From: Chloroflexota bacterium
Lineage (GTDB): Bacteria; Chloroflexota; UBA6077
Assembly (NCBI GenBank): GCA_021845945.1
Contig: JAJZRD010000067.1
Span: forward strand, 1-15,670
Direction: 5' to 3'
DNA length: 15,670 nt
Within the stretch, counting starts at the first letter, position 1. Every line of letters begins with the position of its first letter. The notes under the pieces were generated by a model. It made no database searches. It was not told where the DNA came from and worked only from the letters and a program-made list of their open reading frames with translations. Both the position numbers and the translations under genes were made by a program. This document shows, one piece after another, positions 7,191-13,786 of this stretch.

Positions 7191-7230
7191 CGAGTTCTCC
7201 TCTGTGGCTCTTCGCGTCCTGGTGACTTGG
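7171..7230. repeat. Imperfect inverted repeat between purM and purN
   Basis: The left arm (7171-7194, CCACTAAGACTCGAAG...) and right arm (7208-7230, CTCTTCGCGTCCTGG...) are imperfect inverse copies rich in the words AAGAC, CGAAG and CACC. This resembles a dispersed intergenic repeat (CACCAAGACACGAAG-like) seen in many environmental genomes. It fills the purM-purN gap, and supplies the purN ribosome site region and first codons. Confidence 0.45.
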
Positions 7231-7249
7231 TAGTGAGCCGTGACAGCTG

Positions 7250-8476
7250 CTAGCCACTCACCACCTCCACCCGCTCGCCTCCCTCGGTGGCCACGATCTC
7301 CCCCACCAGCATCGCCTCCGGCACCAGGCTTTGCAGCCTCTCCCTATCGCCGGATGGGCAGATCACCACGTAGCCCAGCCCCAGGTTGAACACCCTCAGC
7401 ATCTCCTCCTGGGCGATCTTGCCCCGCTCCTGGATCGCCCGGAAGACGGCGGGCACGGGCCATCGCCCCCAGTGGAAGAGCGCCTTCATTCCGGTGGGGA
7501 CGATGCGGGCCACGTTGCCCGGGATCCCCCCTCCGGTGATGTGGGCCATCCCCTTCACGTCTACGGCCGAGTGCTGAGTGCTGGGTGCCGGGTGCTGAGC
7601 GCCGGGTCCGGCACCCCACCCCTCTCCCCTCCCCGCAGCGGGGAGGGGCAGGGGGAGGGGTTCTGTCCCTCTCTCCCCGTCTCCCTGTCTCCCCATCTCC
7701 CCGTCTCCCGCGGGAGGGGGCGCGAGCAGCCGCTTGATCGACTCCAGGTAGCACCGGTGGGGCTCCAGCAGCTCGTCCCCCAGGGTCCTCCCCAGCTCCG
7801 GCCAGAAGCGGTCCAGCGGCTCCCCCTGCAGCAGCTTCCTCACCAGGGAGTAGCCGTTGGTGTGCAATCCGCTGGAGGGTAGCCCCCAGATCAGATCCCC
7901 CGCCTCTATGCGGCTCCCGTCGACCACACGGTCCCGCTCCACCGCCCCGACGATGAAGCCGGCCAGATCGTAATCGTCCCCCGAGTATATGCCGGGCATC
8001 TCCGCCGTCTCCCCGCCGACCAGGGCACAGCCGTTGGCTCGGCAGGCCTCGGCAAGGCCGCTCACCAGGGCGGCTATCCTGTCGGGGTGCAGCTTCCCCA
8101 TGGCCACGTAATCCAGGAAGAAGAGGGGGGTGGCGCCGGTGGTCAGGATGTCGTTGACGCAGTGGTTCACCAGGTCGATCCCGACGGTGTCGTGCCGGTT
8201 CATGGCAATGGCGATCTTCAGCTTCGTCCCCACCCCATCGGCGCTGGCCACCAGCACCGGCTCGCGGTAACCACCGAAAGCGAAGAGAGATCCGAAGCCG
8301 CCGATGCCGGTGAGCACCTGGGGGCCGAAGGTGGAGCGCACCTTCTCTTTGATCAGGTCCACGGCCCGGTTGCCGGCGTCGATGTCCACGCCGGCAGCCT
8401 TGTATGCCCCCTCTCCCTCTGGGAGAGGGTCGGGGTGAGGGCTGATTCGATGTGCTCCCGATGGCTCCTGGCTCAC
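7250..8476 (-). CDS. purM: Phosphoribosylformylglycinamidine cyclo-ligase (AIR synthetase) with in-frame repeat insertions
   Basis: PurM closes the imidazole ring, converting FGAM to AIR with ATP. The family is usually about 345 residues; this one is 408. Conserved parts are YKAAGVDIDAGN (25-36), SADGVGTKLKIA (78-89), DLVNHCVNDILTTGA (101-115), GGETAEMPGIY (154-164), GLPSSGLHTNGYSLVR (198-213) and KGMAHITGGGIPGNV (308-322). The excess is explained by two repeat-derived blocks: [13 protein letters not shown] at 11-23, between the coupled start and the true domain, and about 50 residues at about 253-305 (proline/glycine-rich, ending QHPAPSTQHSAV), just before the HITGGG motif. Removing both leaves about 343 residues. 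The GTG start at 8476 overlaps the purF stop (GTGA). The frame is intact throughout, so the enzyme is probably made; whether it is fully active is unknown. Confidence 0.96.
   Translation of the reverse strand: MSQEPSGAHRISPHPDPLPEGEGAYKAAGVDIDAGNRAVDLIKEKVRSTFGPQVLTGIGGFGSLFAFGGYREPVLVASADGVGTKLKIAIAMNRHDTVGIDLVNHCVNDILTTGATPLFFLDYVAMGKLHPDRIAALVSGLAEACRANGCALVGGETAEMPGIYSGDDYDLAGFIVGAVERDRVVDGSRIEAGDLIWGLPSSGLHTNGYSLVRKLLQGEPLDRFWPELGRTLGDELLEPHRCYLESIKRLLAPPPAGDGEMGRQGDGERGTEPLPLPLPAAGRGEGWGAGPGAQHPAPSTQHSAVDVKGMAHITGGGIPGNVARIVPTGMKALFHWGRWPVPAVFRAIQERGKIAQEEMLRVFNLGLGYVVICPSGDRERLQSLVPEAMLVGEIVATEGGERVEVVSG
7572..7606. repeat. Degenerate 7-bp tandem repeat inside purM
   Basis: Five heptamers follow one another: TGCTGAG, TGCTGGG, TGCCGGG, TGCTGAG, CGCCGGG. 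Read on the minus strand they encode the QHPAPSTQHS part of the PurM insertion. A related heptad tract is present in purQ at 12283-12320. Confidence 0.75.
7614..7662. repeat. GC-rich palindromic repeat inside purM
   Basis: CCCCTCCCCGC (7626-7636) and GCGGGGAGGGG (7638-7648) form an almost perfect palindrome, flanked by further complementary C- and G-rich arms out to about 7614 and 7662. On the minus strand it encodes the PLPLPLPAAGRGEGWG segment of PurM. Related frames are common in dispersed REP-like elements. Confidence 0.7.
7670..7709. repeat. GTCTCCCC-type tandem repeat inside purM
   Basis: Units of about 8-9 bp (CTCCCCGT, CTCCCTGT, CTCCCCAT, CTCCCCGT) run in tandem and encode the GDGEMGRQGDGERG part of PurM. 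The 16-bp word CATCTCCCCGTCTCCC at 7694-7709 recurs exactly at 10099-10114 in purL. Confidence 0.75.
8407..8446. repeat. 40-bp palindromic dispersed repeat, copy 1 (in purM)
   Basis: The core is a 9-bp stem CCCTCTCCC-TCT-GGGAGAGGG (8409-8429), followed by GTCGGGGTGAGGGCTGAT-like sequence. The whole 40 bp is identical to 12322-12361. Here the minus strand reads [13 protein letters not shown] near the start of PurM. Confidence 0.9.
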
Positions 8477-9867
8477 GAGGCCTCCAGCACAAGCTTGTCC
8501 ATCTCCAACTGGATGGGCACAGGATAGCTACCGGTGAAGCAGGCCCGGCAGAAATGGCCCTGCTGCTGGCCCACCGAGGCGAGCAACCCCTCCAGGCTCA
8601 GGTAGCCCAGGGAGTCGGCCCCGATGTGCCGTCGGATCTCCTCGACGCTCATGTTGGCCGCTATCAGCTCCGATTTCCGCGCCGTGTCCACCCCGAGATA
8701 GCAGGGGAAGCGCATGGGCGGGGCACAGATCCGCATGTGGACCTCTCGGGCCCCGGCTCTGCGCAGCAGGCTCACCACCGGCGGCGTCGTGGTTCCCCGC
8801 ACGATGCTGTCGTCCACCACCACCACCCGCTTGCCCGCCAGCACCGGCGGCAGGGGGTTGAACTTCAATCGAACGCCCACCTGCCTCAGCCGCTGGTCCG
8901 GCTGGATGAAGGTGCGGCCGATGTAGCGGTTCTTGATCAGCCCCTCGCCGAATGGGATCCCCGACTCCTGGGCGTAGCCCGTGGCGGCCGGAATGGCCGA
9001 GTCGGGGACCGGGATCACCAGATCGGCGTCCACCGGGTACTCCCGAGCCAGGTGGCGCCCCATCTCCTGGCGGGCCAGGTAGACCAGCTGGCCGTAGATG
9101 CTGCTGTCCGGGCGGGCGAAGTAGATGAACTCGAAGATGCAGAGCGCCCGCTGGCGGCACTCCACCGCCTGAAGGCTGCGCACCCCTTCGCCGTTGATCA
9201 CCAGCAGCTCGCCCGGCTCCAGCTCCCGGATGAAGGTGGCCCCCACGGTATCCAGGGCGCAGGTCTCGGAAGCCACCACCCAGCCGCCGTTTAGCCTGCC
9301 CACGCAGAGAGGGCGCACCCCCATGGGATCCCTGGCGGCATAGAGGGTGTTGGCCGTGGCCATCACCAGGCTGTACGCCCCCTGGAAGCGATGAAGGCTG
9401 TGCAGGATCCGGGATTCCCAGTCCAGGCCCGGCGCGGAGGCGATTGCCCTGGCTATCACCTCGGAATCGGTGGAGGTCTCGAGCCGCTCGCCGCTTTCCT
9501 GCAGCTGCTCGGTGAGGGAGACCGTGTTCACCAGGTTGCCGTTGTGGCCCAGGGCCAGCTGGCCCAGGTCCGAATCCACCACGATCGGCTGGGCGTTGCA
9601 CACCTTGCTGGAGCCGGTGGTGGAGTACCGGGTGTGGCCGATAGCCACGTGCCCTTCGAGGAAGCTCAGCTCCTCCTCGTTGAAAACCTGCACCACCAGC
9701 CCCATGGACTTGAAGGTGCGAAGCTCTTTGCCGTCTCCTGTGGTTATGCCCGCGCTTTCCTGTCCTCGGTGTTGCAGAGCGTAGAGGCCGAAGAAGGTGA
9801 TGCGGGCTACGTCTATGCCCGGCGCGTAAATCCCAAACACACCACAGGCTTCGTGCAGTTCAGCCAT
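8473..9867 (-). CDS. purF: Amidophosphoribosyltransferase (glutamine PRPP amidotransferase), Fe-S type
   Basis: PurF makes phosphoribosylamine from PRPP and glutamine, the first committed step. The 464 residues fit the Bacillus-type enzyme. The short propeptide MAELHEA precedes the catalytic Cys8 (CGVFGIYAPG), exposed after processing. The glutaminase domain shows LQHRGQESAGI, GHTRYSTTGSS and GHNGNLVN. The PRTase domain has the PRPP loop VVVVDDSIVRGTT (348-360). Four cysteines in the family positions for a 4Fe-4S cluster are present: Cys243 (CIFEFIYFARPDS), Cys389 (RFPCYLGVD), Cys440 and Cys443 (CRACFTG). This points to the oxygen-sensitive Bacillus class rather than the cluster-free E. coli class. 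The ATG at 9867 lies 136 bp after purL, the longest gap in the operon. The stop overlaps the purM start. Confidence 0.98.
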   Translation of the reverse strand: MAELHEACGVFGIYAPGIDVARITFFGLYALQHRGQESAGITTGDGKELRTFKSMGLVVQVFNEEELSFLEGHVAIGHTRYSTTGSSKVCNAQPIVVDSDLGQLALGHNGNLVNTVSLTEQLQESGERLETSTDSEVIARAIASAPGLDWESRILHSLHRFQGAYSLVMATANTLYAARDPMGVRPLCVGRLNGGWVVASETCALDTVGATFIRELEPGELLVINGEGVRSLQAVECRQRALCIFEFIYFARPDSSIYGQLVYLARQEMGRHLAREYPVDADLVIPVPDSAIPAATGYAQESGIPFGEGLIKNRYIGRTFIQPDQRLRQVGVRLKFNPLPPVLAGKRVVVVDDSIVRGTTTPPVVSLLRRAGAREVHMRICAPPMRFPCYLGVDTARKSELIAANMSVEEIRRHIGADSLGYLSLEGLLASVGQQQGHFCRACFTGSYPVPIQLEMDKLVLEAS

Positions 9868-9926
9868 CCCTTACCCCCAACCGCTGTCCGGCACGTCGCC
9901 CTTGACGCCACAACAGCTGTCAGCAA

Positions 9927-9969
9927 GCCCCGCCAAAGGGGCATGAACGCTGCGCTCGCTCGCGTTCAT
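9927..9969 (-). other. Tandem hairpins in the purL-purF gap
   Basis: GCCCC...GGGGC (9927-9942) and ATGAACGC...GCGTTCAT (9943-9969) form two adjacent stems in the 136-bp gap between purL and purF. An 8-bp palindrome ACAGCTGT lies nearby at about 9913-9920. They could be an intraoperon attenuator, an RNA processing site, or a degenerate dispersed repeat. No promoter for purF was recognised. Confidence 0.45.
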
Positions 9970-10003
9970 CCCTCCGGGCTCTCCCCTCAGAACGCGAACA
10001 GGA

Positions 10004-12262
10004 CTACTCGCTCAGCATCCGGTCGAGCGCATTGCTCCAGACCTCCCGCATCTGGGACACGGGCAGATCCACCAGATTCCCCAGCCGGAGACGAGCTTCA
10101 TCTCCCCGTCTCCCCGGCTCGGCGTCTCCCCGTCCGGCAACGGTGCCCAACACCGCCAGGGGAACCCCGTTGTCGGCCGCCAGCCTCTCCAGCTCGGGTA
10201 GCTTCTCCCGGGCCATCGAGAGGATTATGCGGGACTGGCTCTCCCCAAACAGCAGCGCGTCGGGCCGGCATCCGTCCCGCCTCAGCAGCGCCTCCAGGCT
10301 CTCGGCCTCGCACTCCATCCCCAGGTCACCGGCCATGCAGCCCTCGGCCAGGGCCACGGCCAAGCCGCCGTCGGCGCAATCGTGGGCCGAGCGCACCAGG
10401 CCGGCTCGAATGGCCGCCAGGCAGCAGCGCTGAACCCGAGCCTCTGCCCCCAGATCTATGCGCGGCGGGGTACCCGCCACCCGGCCGGTGGACAGCTTCA
10501 GGTACTCCGTGCCGCCCAGGTCGTCGAGATTCCTTCCCAGCAGCACCACCAGGTCGCCGGGCTCCCGGAAGGCGAGCCCGGTGGCATGCGCCACATCCTC
10601 CAGCAGCCCCACCATCCCCACCAAGGGGGTCGGGTAGATGGCGGACCCGTTGTTCTCGTTGTAGAGGCTCACGTTCCCGCTCACCACGGGGACGCCCAGG
10701 AACTCGCACGCCTCGGCTATCCCGGCCACGCTCTCCCGGAAGGTGTAGAACACCTCCGGCTTCTCCGGGTTACCGTAGTTGAGGCAGTCGGTCACGGCCA
10801 GGGGCTCCGCTCCCGTGCAGACCAAGTTCCGTGCCGCTTCAGCAACCGCGATCATCCCGCCCCACCGGGGCTCCAGGTGGCAGTAGCGACCGTTGCCGTC
10901 GGTGGTGAGGGATATCCCCTTTCGAGTCCCCTTCACCCGCAGCACGGCCGCGTCGCCTTCCCCCGGCAGCAGCATGGTGTTGGTTTGCACCATGTGGTCG
11001 TACTGCTGGAACACCGACTTTCGGCTGCACAGGTTGGGCGAGGCCAGCAGATCCAGCAGGGTCCGGCTGTACTCCCCCTTCAGGGGAAGGGAGGAGGGAT
11101 CGAAGCGGTGGGCTTCCTCGATCCAGGCGGGGCGAACCCCGTCCCGATGGTAGACCGGTGTCTCGTCGGTCAGCAGCCGGGCGGGGATCTCCGCCACCAC
11201 CCGCTCGCCCTCCCGCACCCGCACCAGGCCGTCGTCGGTGACCGCGCCGATCAGGTCCGAGTGGAGGCCCCAGCGAGCGAACAGCCGCTGGACCTTCCCC
11301 TCGCAGCCCCGGCGAGCCACCACCAGCATCCGCTCCTGGGACTCGGAGAGCATCAGCTCGTAGGGGGTCATCCCCTTCTCCCGCCGGGAGACCTTCAGCA
11401 GGTCGATGTCGATGCCGCAGCCACCCCGGCTGGCCATCTCCACCGCGGAGCTGGTCAACCCGGCCGCCCCCAGATCCTGCATCCCCACCACGTAGTCGGT
11501 CTGCAGCAGCTCCAGGCAGGCCTCGATCAGCAGCTTCTCCAGGAAGGGGTTCCCCACCTGCACCGCGGGACGGCGCTCCTCGGAGCGTTCGTTCAGCTCC
11601 ACCGAGGCGAAGGTCGCCCCGTGGATCCCGTCCCGCCCCGTGTCCGCGCCCACCAGGATGACCGGATTGCCGGCGCCGCTGGCCGTGGCCCGCACGATCT
11701 GGTCGGCCCGGACCAGCCCCACGCACATGGCGTTCACCAGGGGATTTCCGGAGTAGCTGTCCTCGAAGTAGACCTCGCCGGCCACGGTGGGGACCCCCAG
11801 GCAGTTGCCGTAGCCCGCGATGCCCCCCACTACGCCGGAGACCAGATACTGGTTGCGCCGCTCCGCGGGGGAGCCGAAGCGGAGGGAGTCCAGCAGAGCG
11901 ATGGGGCGGGCTCCCATGGTGAAGATGTCTCGCACGATCCCGCCGACGCCGGTGGCCGCGCCCTGGTAGGGCTCCACGGCGCTGGGGTGGTTGTGGGACT
12001 CGATCTTCAGCACCACCGCCAGCCCGTCGCCGATGTCCACCGCCCCGGCGTTCTCGCCAGGCCCCTGGAGCACCCGAGGGCCCTTGGTGGGGAGGAGTCG
12101 CAGCACCGGGCGGGAGTTCTTGTAGCCACAATGCTCGCTCCACATGGCGCCGAACATGCCCAGCTCGACGTGGTTCGGCTCCCGGCCGAGCTTGGCCACA
12201 ATCAGCTCGTACTCCTCGGGGGTGAGCGCGACCTCGTCCAGCATCTCGCGGGTAGCGGGCAT
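10004..12262 (-). CDS. purL: Phosphoribosylformylglycinamidine synthase, large subunit (small PurL type)
   Basis: PurL makes FGAM from FGAR, ATP and ammonia delivered by PurQ. At 752 residues it is the small form, which acts with PurQ and PurS. Motifs include [13 protein letters not shown] (40-52) with catalytic His44, [21 protein letters not shown] (88-108), [39 protein letters not shown], and in the second half [22 protein letters not shown] and [16 protein letters not shown]. The ATG at 12262 shares one base with the purQ stop (TGATG); the open frame continues upstream but only antisense to purQ coding sequence in another frame. Near the C-terminus, residues about 710-723 ([14 protein letters not shown]) come from a GTCTCCCC repeat tract and look like a small in-frame insertion before [11 protein letters not shown]. 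Confidence 0.97.
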   Translation of the reverse strand: MPATREMLDEVALTPEEYELIVAKLGREPNHVELGMFGAMWSEHCGYKNSRPVLRLLPTKGPRVLQGPGENAGAVDIGDGLAVVLKIESHNHPSAVEPYQGAATGVGGIVRDIFTMGARPIALLDSLRFGSPAERRNQYLVSGVVGGIAGYGNCLGVPTVAGEVYFEDSYSGNPLVNAMCVGLVRADQIVRATASGAGNPVILVGADTGRDGIHGATFASVELNERSEERRPAVQVGNPFLEKLLIEACLELLQTDYVVGMQDLGAAGLTSSAVEMASRGGCGIDIDLLKVSRREKGMTPYELMLSESQERMLVVARRGCEGKVQRLFARWGLHSDLIGAVTDDGLVRVREGERVVAEIPARLLTDETPVYHRDGVRPAWIEEAHRFDPSSLPLKGEYSRTLLDLLASPNLCSRKSVFQQYDHMVQTNTMLLPGEGDAAVLRVKGTRKGISLTTDGNGRYCHLEPRWGGMIAVAEAARNLVCTGAEPLAVTDCLNYGNPEKPEVFYTFRESVAGIAEACEFLGVPVVSGNVSLYNENNGSAIYPTPLVGMVGLLEDVAHATGLAFREPGDLVVLLGRNLDDLGGTEYLKLSTGRVAGTPPRIDLGAEARVQRCCLAAIRAGLVRSAHDCADGGLAVALAEGCMAGDLGMECEAESLEALLRRDGCRPDALLFGESQSRIILSMAREKLPELERLAADNGVPLAVLGTVAGRGDAEPGRRGDEARLRLGNLVDLPVSQMREVWSNALDRMLSE
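10099..10135. repeat. GTCTCCCC-type repeat tract near the 3' end of purL
   Basis: Three copies of (A/G)TCTCCCC occur at 10100-10130, and the first 16 bp are identical to 7694-7709 in purM. The tract encodes a Gly/Arg/Glu/Asp-rich stretch in a position where PurL proteins normally have a short loop. Confidence 0.65.
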
Positions 12263-13053
12263 CAGTTGTGCTCCCGGGTCGGTTCTGTGTTCTGAGTCCT
12301 GAGCCCTGAGTGCTGAGTGCTCCCCCTCTCCCTCTGGGAGAGGGTCGGGGTGAGGGCTGATCCAACCGGCTTCAAACCCAGGATGGATCGGAAGACGTAC
12401 GACCCGTCGGTGCCCCCGAGGATCGCCTCGCAGCAGCGCTCCGGGTGGGGCATGAGGCCGAAGACGTTGCGCCCCTCGTTGCAGAGGCCGGCAACGTTCC
12501 ACAGGGAGCCGTTGGGGTTCGACTCCCGGGTCACCCGTCCGTCGGGGTCGCAGTAGCGAAGAAGGATCTGCGAGCGGCGTTCCAGTTGCTCCAGCAGATC
12601 CTCCGGCGCGTAGTAGCTTCCCTCTTGATGGGCTATCGGTAACTTGAGTACCTGCCCCGTCTCGCAGGCCGAGGTGAACGGGGAATCGGTGGATTCCACC
12701 CGCACGTGGACCCAGGAACAGCGGAACTGGAGGTGGTCGTTGCGCAGCATGGCGCCGGGCAGCAGGCCAGCCTCCAGTAGCACCTGGAAACCGTTGCAGA
12801 TCCCCAGCACCAGCCCGTCGCCGCGGGCAAACCGCTCCACCGAACGCATCACCGGGGAAAAGCGGGCAATAGCCCCCGCTCGCAGGTAATCCCCGTAGGC
12901 GAAACCACCCGGAAGAAGGATGCAGTCGTAGGGGGAGAGGTCCGTGTCCTCGTGCCAGATGTACTCCACCGGCTGGCCGAAGACGGTGTCGATCACGTGG
13001 TAGGTGTCCCTGTCGCAGTTGGTGCCAGGGAACACTATCACGCCGAATTTCAA
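12262..13053 (-). CDS. purQ: Phosphoribosylformylglycinamidine synthase, glutaminase subunit, with repeat-derived tail
   Basis: PurQ is the class I glutamine amidotransferase that supplies ammonia to PurL. It shows [13 protein letters not shown] (5-17), [18 protein letters not shown], the nucleophile Cys86 in GICNGFQ, and the His203-Pro-Glu205 of the triad in GLMPHPER. The natural end is near residue 229 ([10 protein letters not shown]). The remaining 34 or so residues ([14 protein letters not shown], then [14 protein letters not shown] and REHN) are encoded by a 40-bp dispersed repeat and a heptad tract. The start is TTG at 13053 with GAGGAGG 5 bases upstream; the protein begins at the conserved KFGVIVFPG, which fixes the choice. 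It is the first gene of the operon, and its stop overlaps the purL ATG. Confidence 0.96.
   Translation of the reverse strand: MKFGVIVFPGTNCDRDTYHVIDTVFGQPVEYIWHEDTDLSPYDCILLPGGFAYGDYLRAGAIARFSPVMRSVERFARGDGLVLGICNGFQVLLEAGLLPGAMLRNDHLQFRCSWVHVRVESTDSPFTSACETGQVLKLPIAHQEGSYYAPEDLLEQLERRSQILLRYCDPDGRVTRESNPNGSLWNVAGLCNEGRNVFGLMPHPERCCEAILGGTDGSYVFRSILGLKPVGSALTPTLSQRERGSTQHSGLRTQNTEPTREHN
12283..12320. repeat. Degenerate 7-bp tandem repeat in the purQ 3' end
   Basis: Consecutive heptamers TTCTGTG, TTCTGAG, TCCTGAG, CCCTGAG, TGCTGAG and TGCTCCC match the heptad family seen at 7572-7606 in purM. On the minus strand they encode [14 protein letters not shown] at the end of PurQ. Confidence 0.75.
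12322..12361. repeat. 40-bp palindromic dispersed repeat, copy 2 (in purQ)
   Basis: Identical over 40 bp to 8407-8446, with the stem CCCTCTCCC-TCT-GGGAGAGGG at 12324-12344. Here the minus-strand frame reads [13 protein letters not shown], different from the frame used in purM. It directly abuts the heptad tract, so the two elements travel together here. Confidence 0.9.
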
Positions 13054-13094
13054 AGGGGGCCTCCTCGGCGGCTAGACGCGTTTCAGATGGGGCA

Positions 13095-13103
13095 ATTCTA
13101 ACA
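13095..13103 (-). promoter_or_regulatory. Extended -10 promoter for the purine operon
   Basis: On the minus strand TGT-TAGAAT is an extended -10 about 42 bases before the TTG start of purQ, giving a leader of roughly 35 nt. No good -35 is seen at the usual distance, which suggests an extended -10 or an activator-dependent promoter. Confidence 0.5.
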
Positions 13104-13114
13104 CACGGATAGAG

Positions 13115-13158
13115 GTTGCTGCCATACGAAATCCGCGGGTTAGCCCAGCAACGTTGCT
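13115..13158. promoter_or_regulatory. GTTGCT/AGCAAC inverted repeats between purQ and the MarR gene
   Basis: GTTGCTG (13115-13121) is inverted as CAGCAAC (13146-13152), and AGCAACGTTGCT (13147-13158) is itself a perfect 12-bp palindrome with a central CG. A central-CG palindrome of GCAA/TTGC type recalls LacI/PurR-family operators, but it is shorter than the E. coli PurR consensus. It lies upstream of both divergent promoters, so it could control the purine operon, the MarR gene or both. Confidence 0.35.
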
Positions 13159-13173
13159 CCTGCGGTCGTCCTC

Positions 13174-13202
13174 TTGACCGACCCTCCAGACTCGAGTACA
13201 CT
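13174..13202 (+). promoter_or_regulatory. Sigma-70-like promoter for the MarR gene
   Basis: TTGACC (13174-13179), a 17-bp spacer and TACACT (13197-13202) make a good housekeeping promoter. The predicted start site is near 13209, about 38 bases before the GTG start codon. Confidence 0.7.
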
Positions 13203-13209
13203 TCGTGCA

Positions 13210-13220
13210 CTAATGATTAG
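13210..13220. promoter_or_regulatory. CTAATGATTAG palindrome, probable MarR operator
   Basis: CTAAT-G-ATTAG is a perfect inverted repeat covering the expected transcription start of the MarR gene. It is AT-rich in a GC-rich region. MarR proteins usually repress their own gene from such sites, so autorepression is likely but inferred. Confidence 0.5.
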
Positions 13221-13246
13221 GTACCCAAATATAGGGGAGGGTGGCC

Positions 13247-13786
13247 GTGAGCGACGAGGAGATCTACCCCGTGGCGCTGCAGATCCGAGCTCTGACCGGT
13301 CTGGTGACCAAGCTGTCCAGGGCAGATCTGGAGCGGCGGCTCGAGGCTCGTGGCCTCGCCGTGGGCGCCCTCCCCTTCGGCGTCATGCAGCTGCTGAGCC
13401 GGCAGGCGCAAACCATCAGCGAGTTGAGCCGCACCATGCGGCTGACGCCCGCCACCCTGGTGCCCGTGGTGGACACCCTGGAGCGCAAGGGGCTGGTGAA
13501 GCGGGGGAGGGACCCTCACGATCGCCGTCGCACCCCACTGTCGCTGACCGAGCAGGGTGCCGGCGCACTGGCCGGGGTTCCACTGGTGGACGAGGACGAC
13601 ACCCTGGTCAGGAGCCTGGAGAGCATGGGCGAGGAGAAGGGCCGCCGATTGCTGGCCCTGCTGCGGGAGTTGGCCAACCAGATGGCAGAGAAGGATGTGG
13701 CCCAGGAGATCGCCCAGCTCTCCAACTCCCTTCACCGGCCCCTGGGGGCGAGCTTCCAGAGGACTGCCCCCTCCCACACCGGCTGA
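13247..13786 (+). CDS. MarR-family transcriptional regulator
   Basis: This 179-residue protein has a MarR winged helix-turn-helix. The HTH runs about 45-85 (QTISELSRTMRLTPATLVPVVDTLERKGLVKR) and the wing has the signature GRDPHDRRRTPLSLTEQG (about 86-103). Long helices on both sides (about 5-40 and 115-165) would form the dimer interface. The GTG at 13247 is preferred because GGAGG lies 6 bases before it; the in-frame GTG at 13241 touches the ribosome site. The effector is unknown. It is divergent from the purine operon, with about 190 bp between the start codons, and its own promoter carries a palindrome. Control of the purine genes is possible, yet MarR neighbours are often unrelated, and the PAS kinase gene downstream is another candidate. 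Confidence 0.93.
   Translation: MSDEEIYPVALQIRALTGLVTKLSRADLERRLEARGLAVGALPFGVMQLLSRQAQTISELSRTMRLTPATLVPVVDTLERKGLVKRGRDPHDRRRTPLSLTEQGAGALAGVPLVDEDDTLVRSLESMGEEKGRRLLALLRELANQMAEKDVAQEIAQLSNSLHRPLGASFQRTAPSHTG

Noticed and set aside
7566..7720. A CRISPR array
   Set aside because: The units are 7-9 bp tandem words with no spacers of even length and no cas genes nearby.
7250..8476. purM as a pseudogene because of the insertions
   Set aside because: The frame is open from the coupled start to the stop, all visible family motifs are intact, and removal of the inserts gives the normal length.
10382..12295. A 637-codon plus-strand open frame opposite purL
   Set aside because: It is antisense to an unmistakable purL and has no recognisable domain; a similar artefact occurs opposite the kinase at 1021-2391.
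10839..12365. A 508-codon minus-strand frame overlapping purL
   Set aside because: It is a frame-shifted reading of purL; its Gly/Arg-rich sequence includes the third frame of the dispersed repeat ([12 protein letters not shown]) and no domain.
12263..13210. An upstream extension of the purL frame to 13210
   Set aside because: The extension is purQ coding sequence in another frame; the purL domain begins at the ATG at 12262, which overlaps the purQ stop.
13217..13777. A 186-codon minus-strand frame opposite the MarR gene
   Set aside because: Antisense shadow of a clear MarR protein; Gln/His/Leu-rich with no domain.
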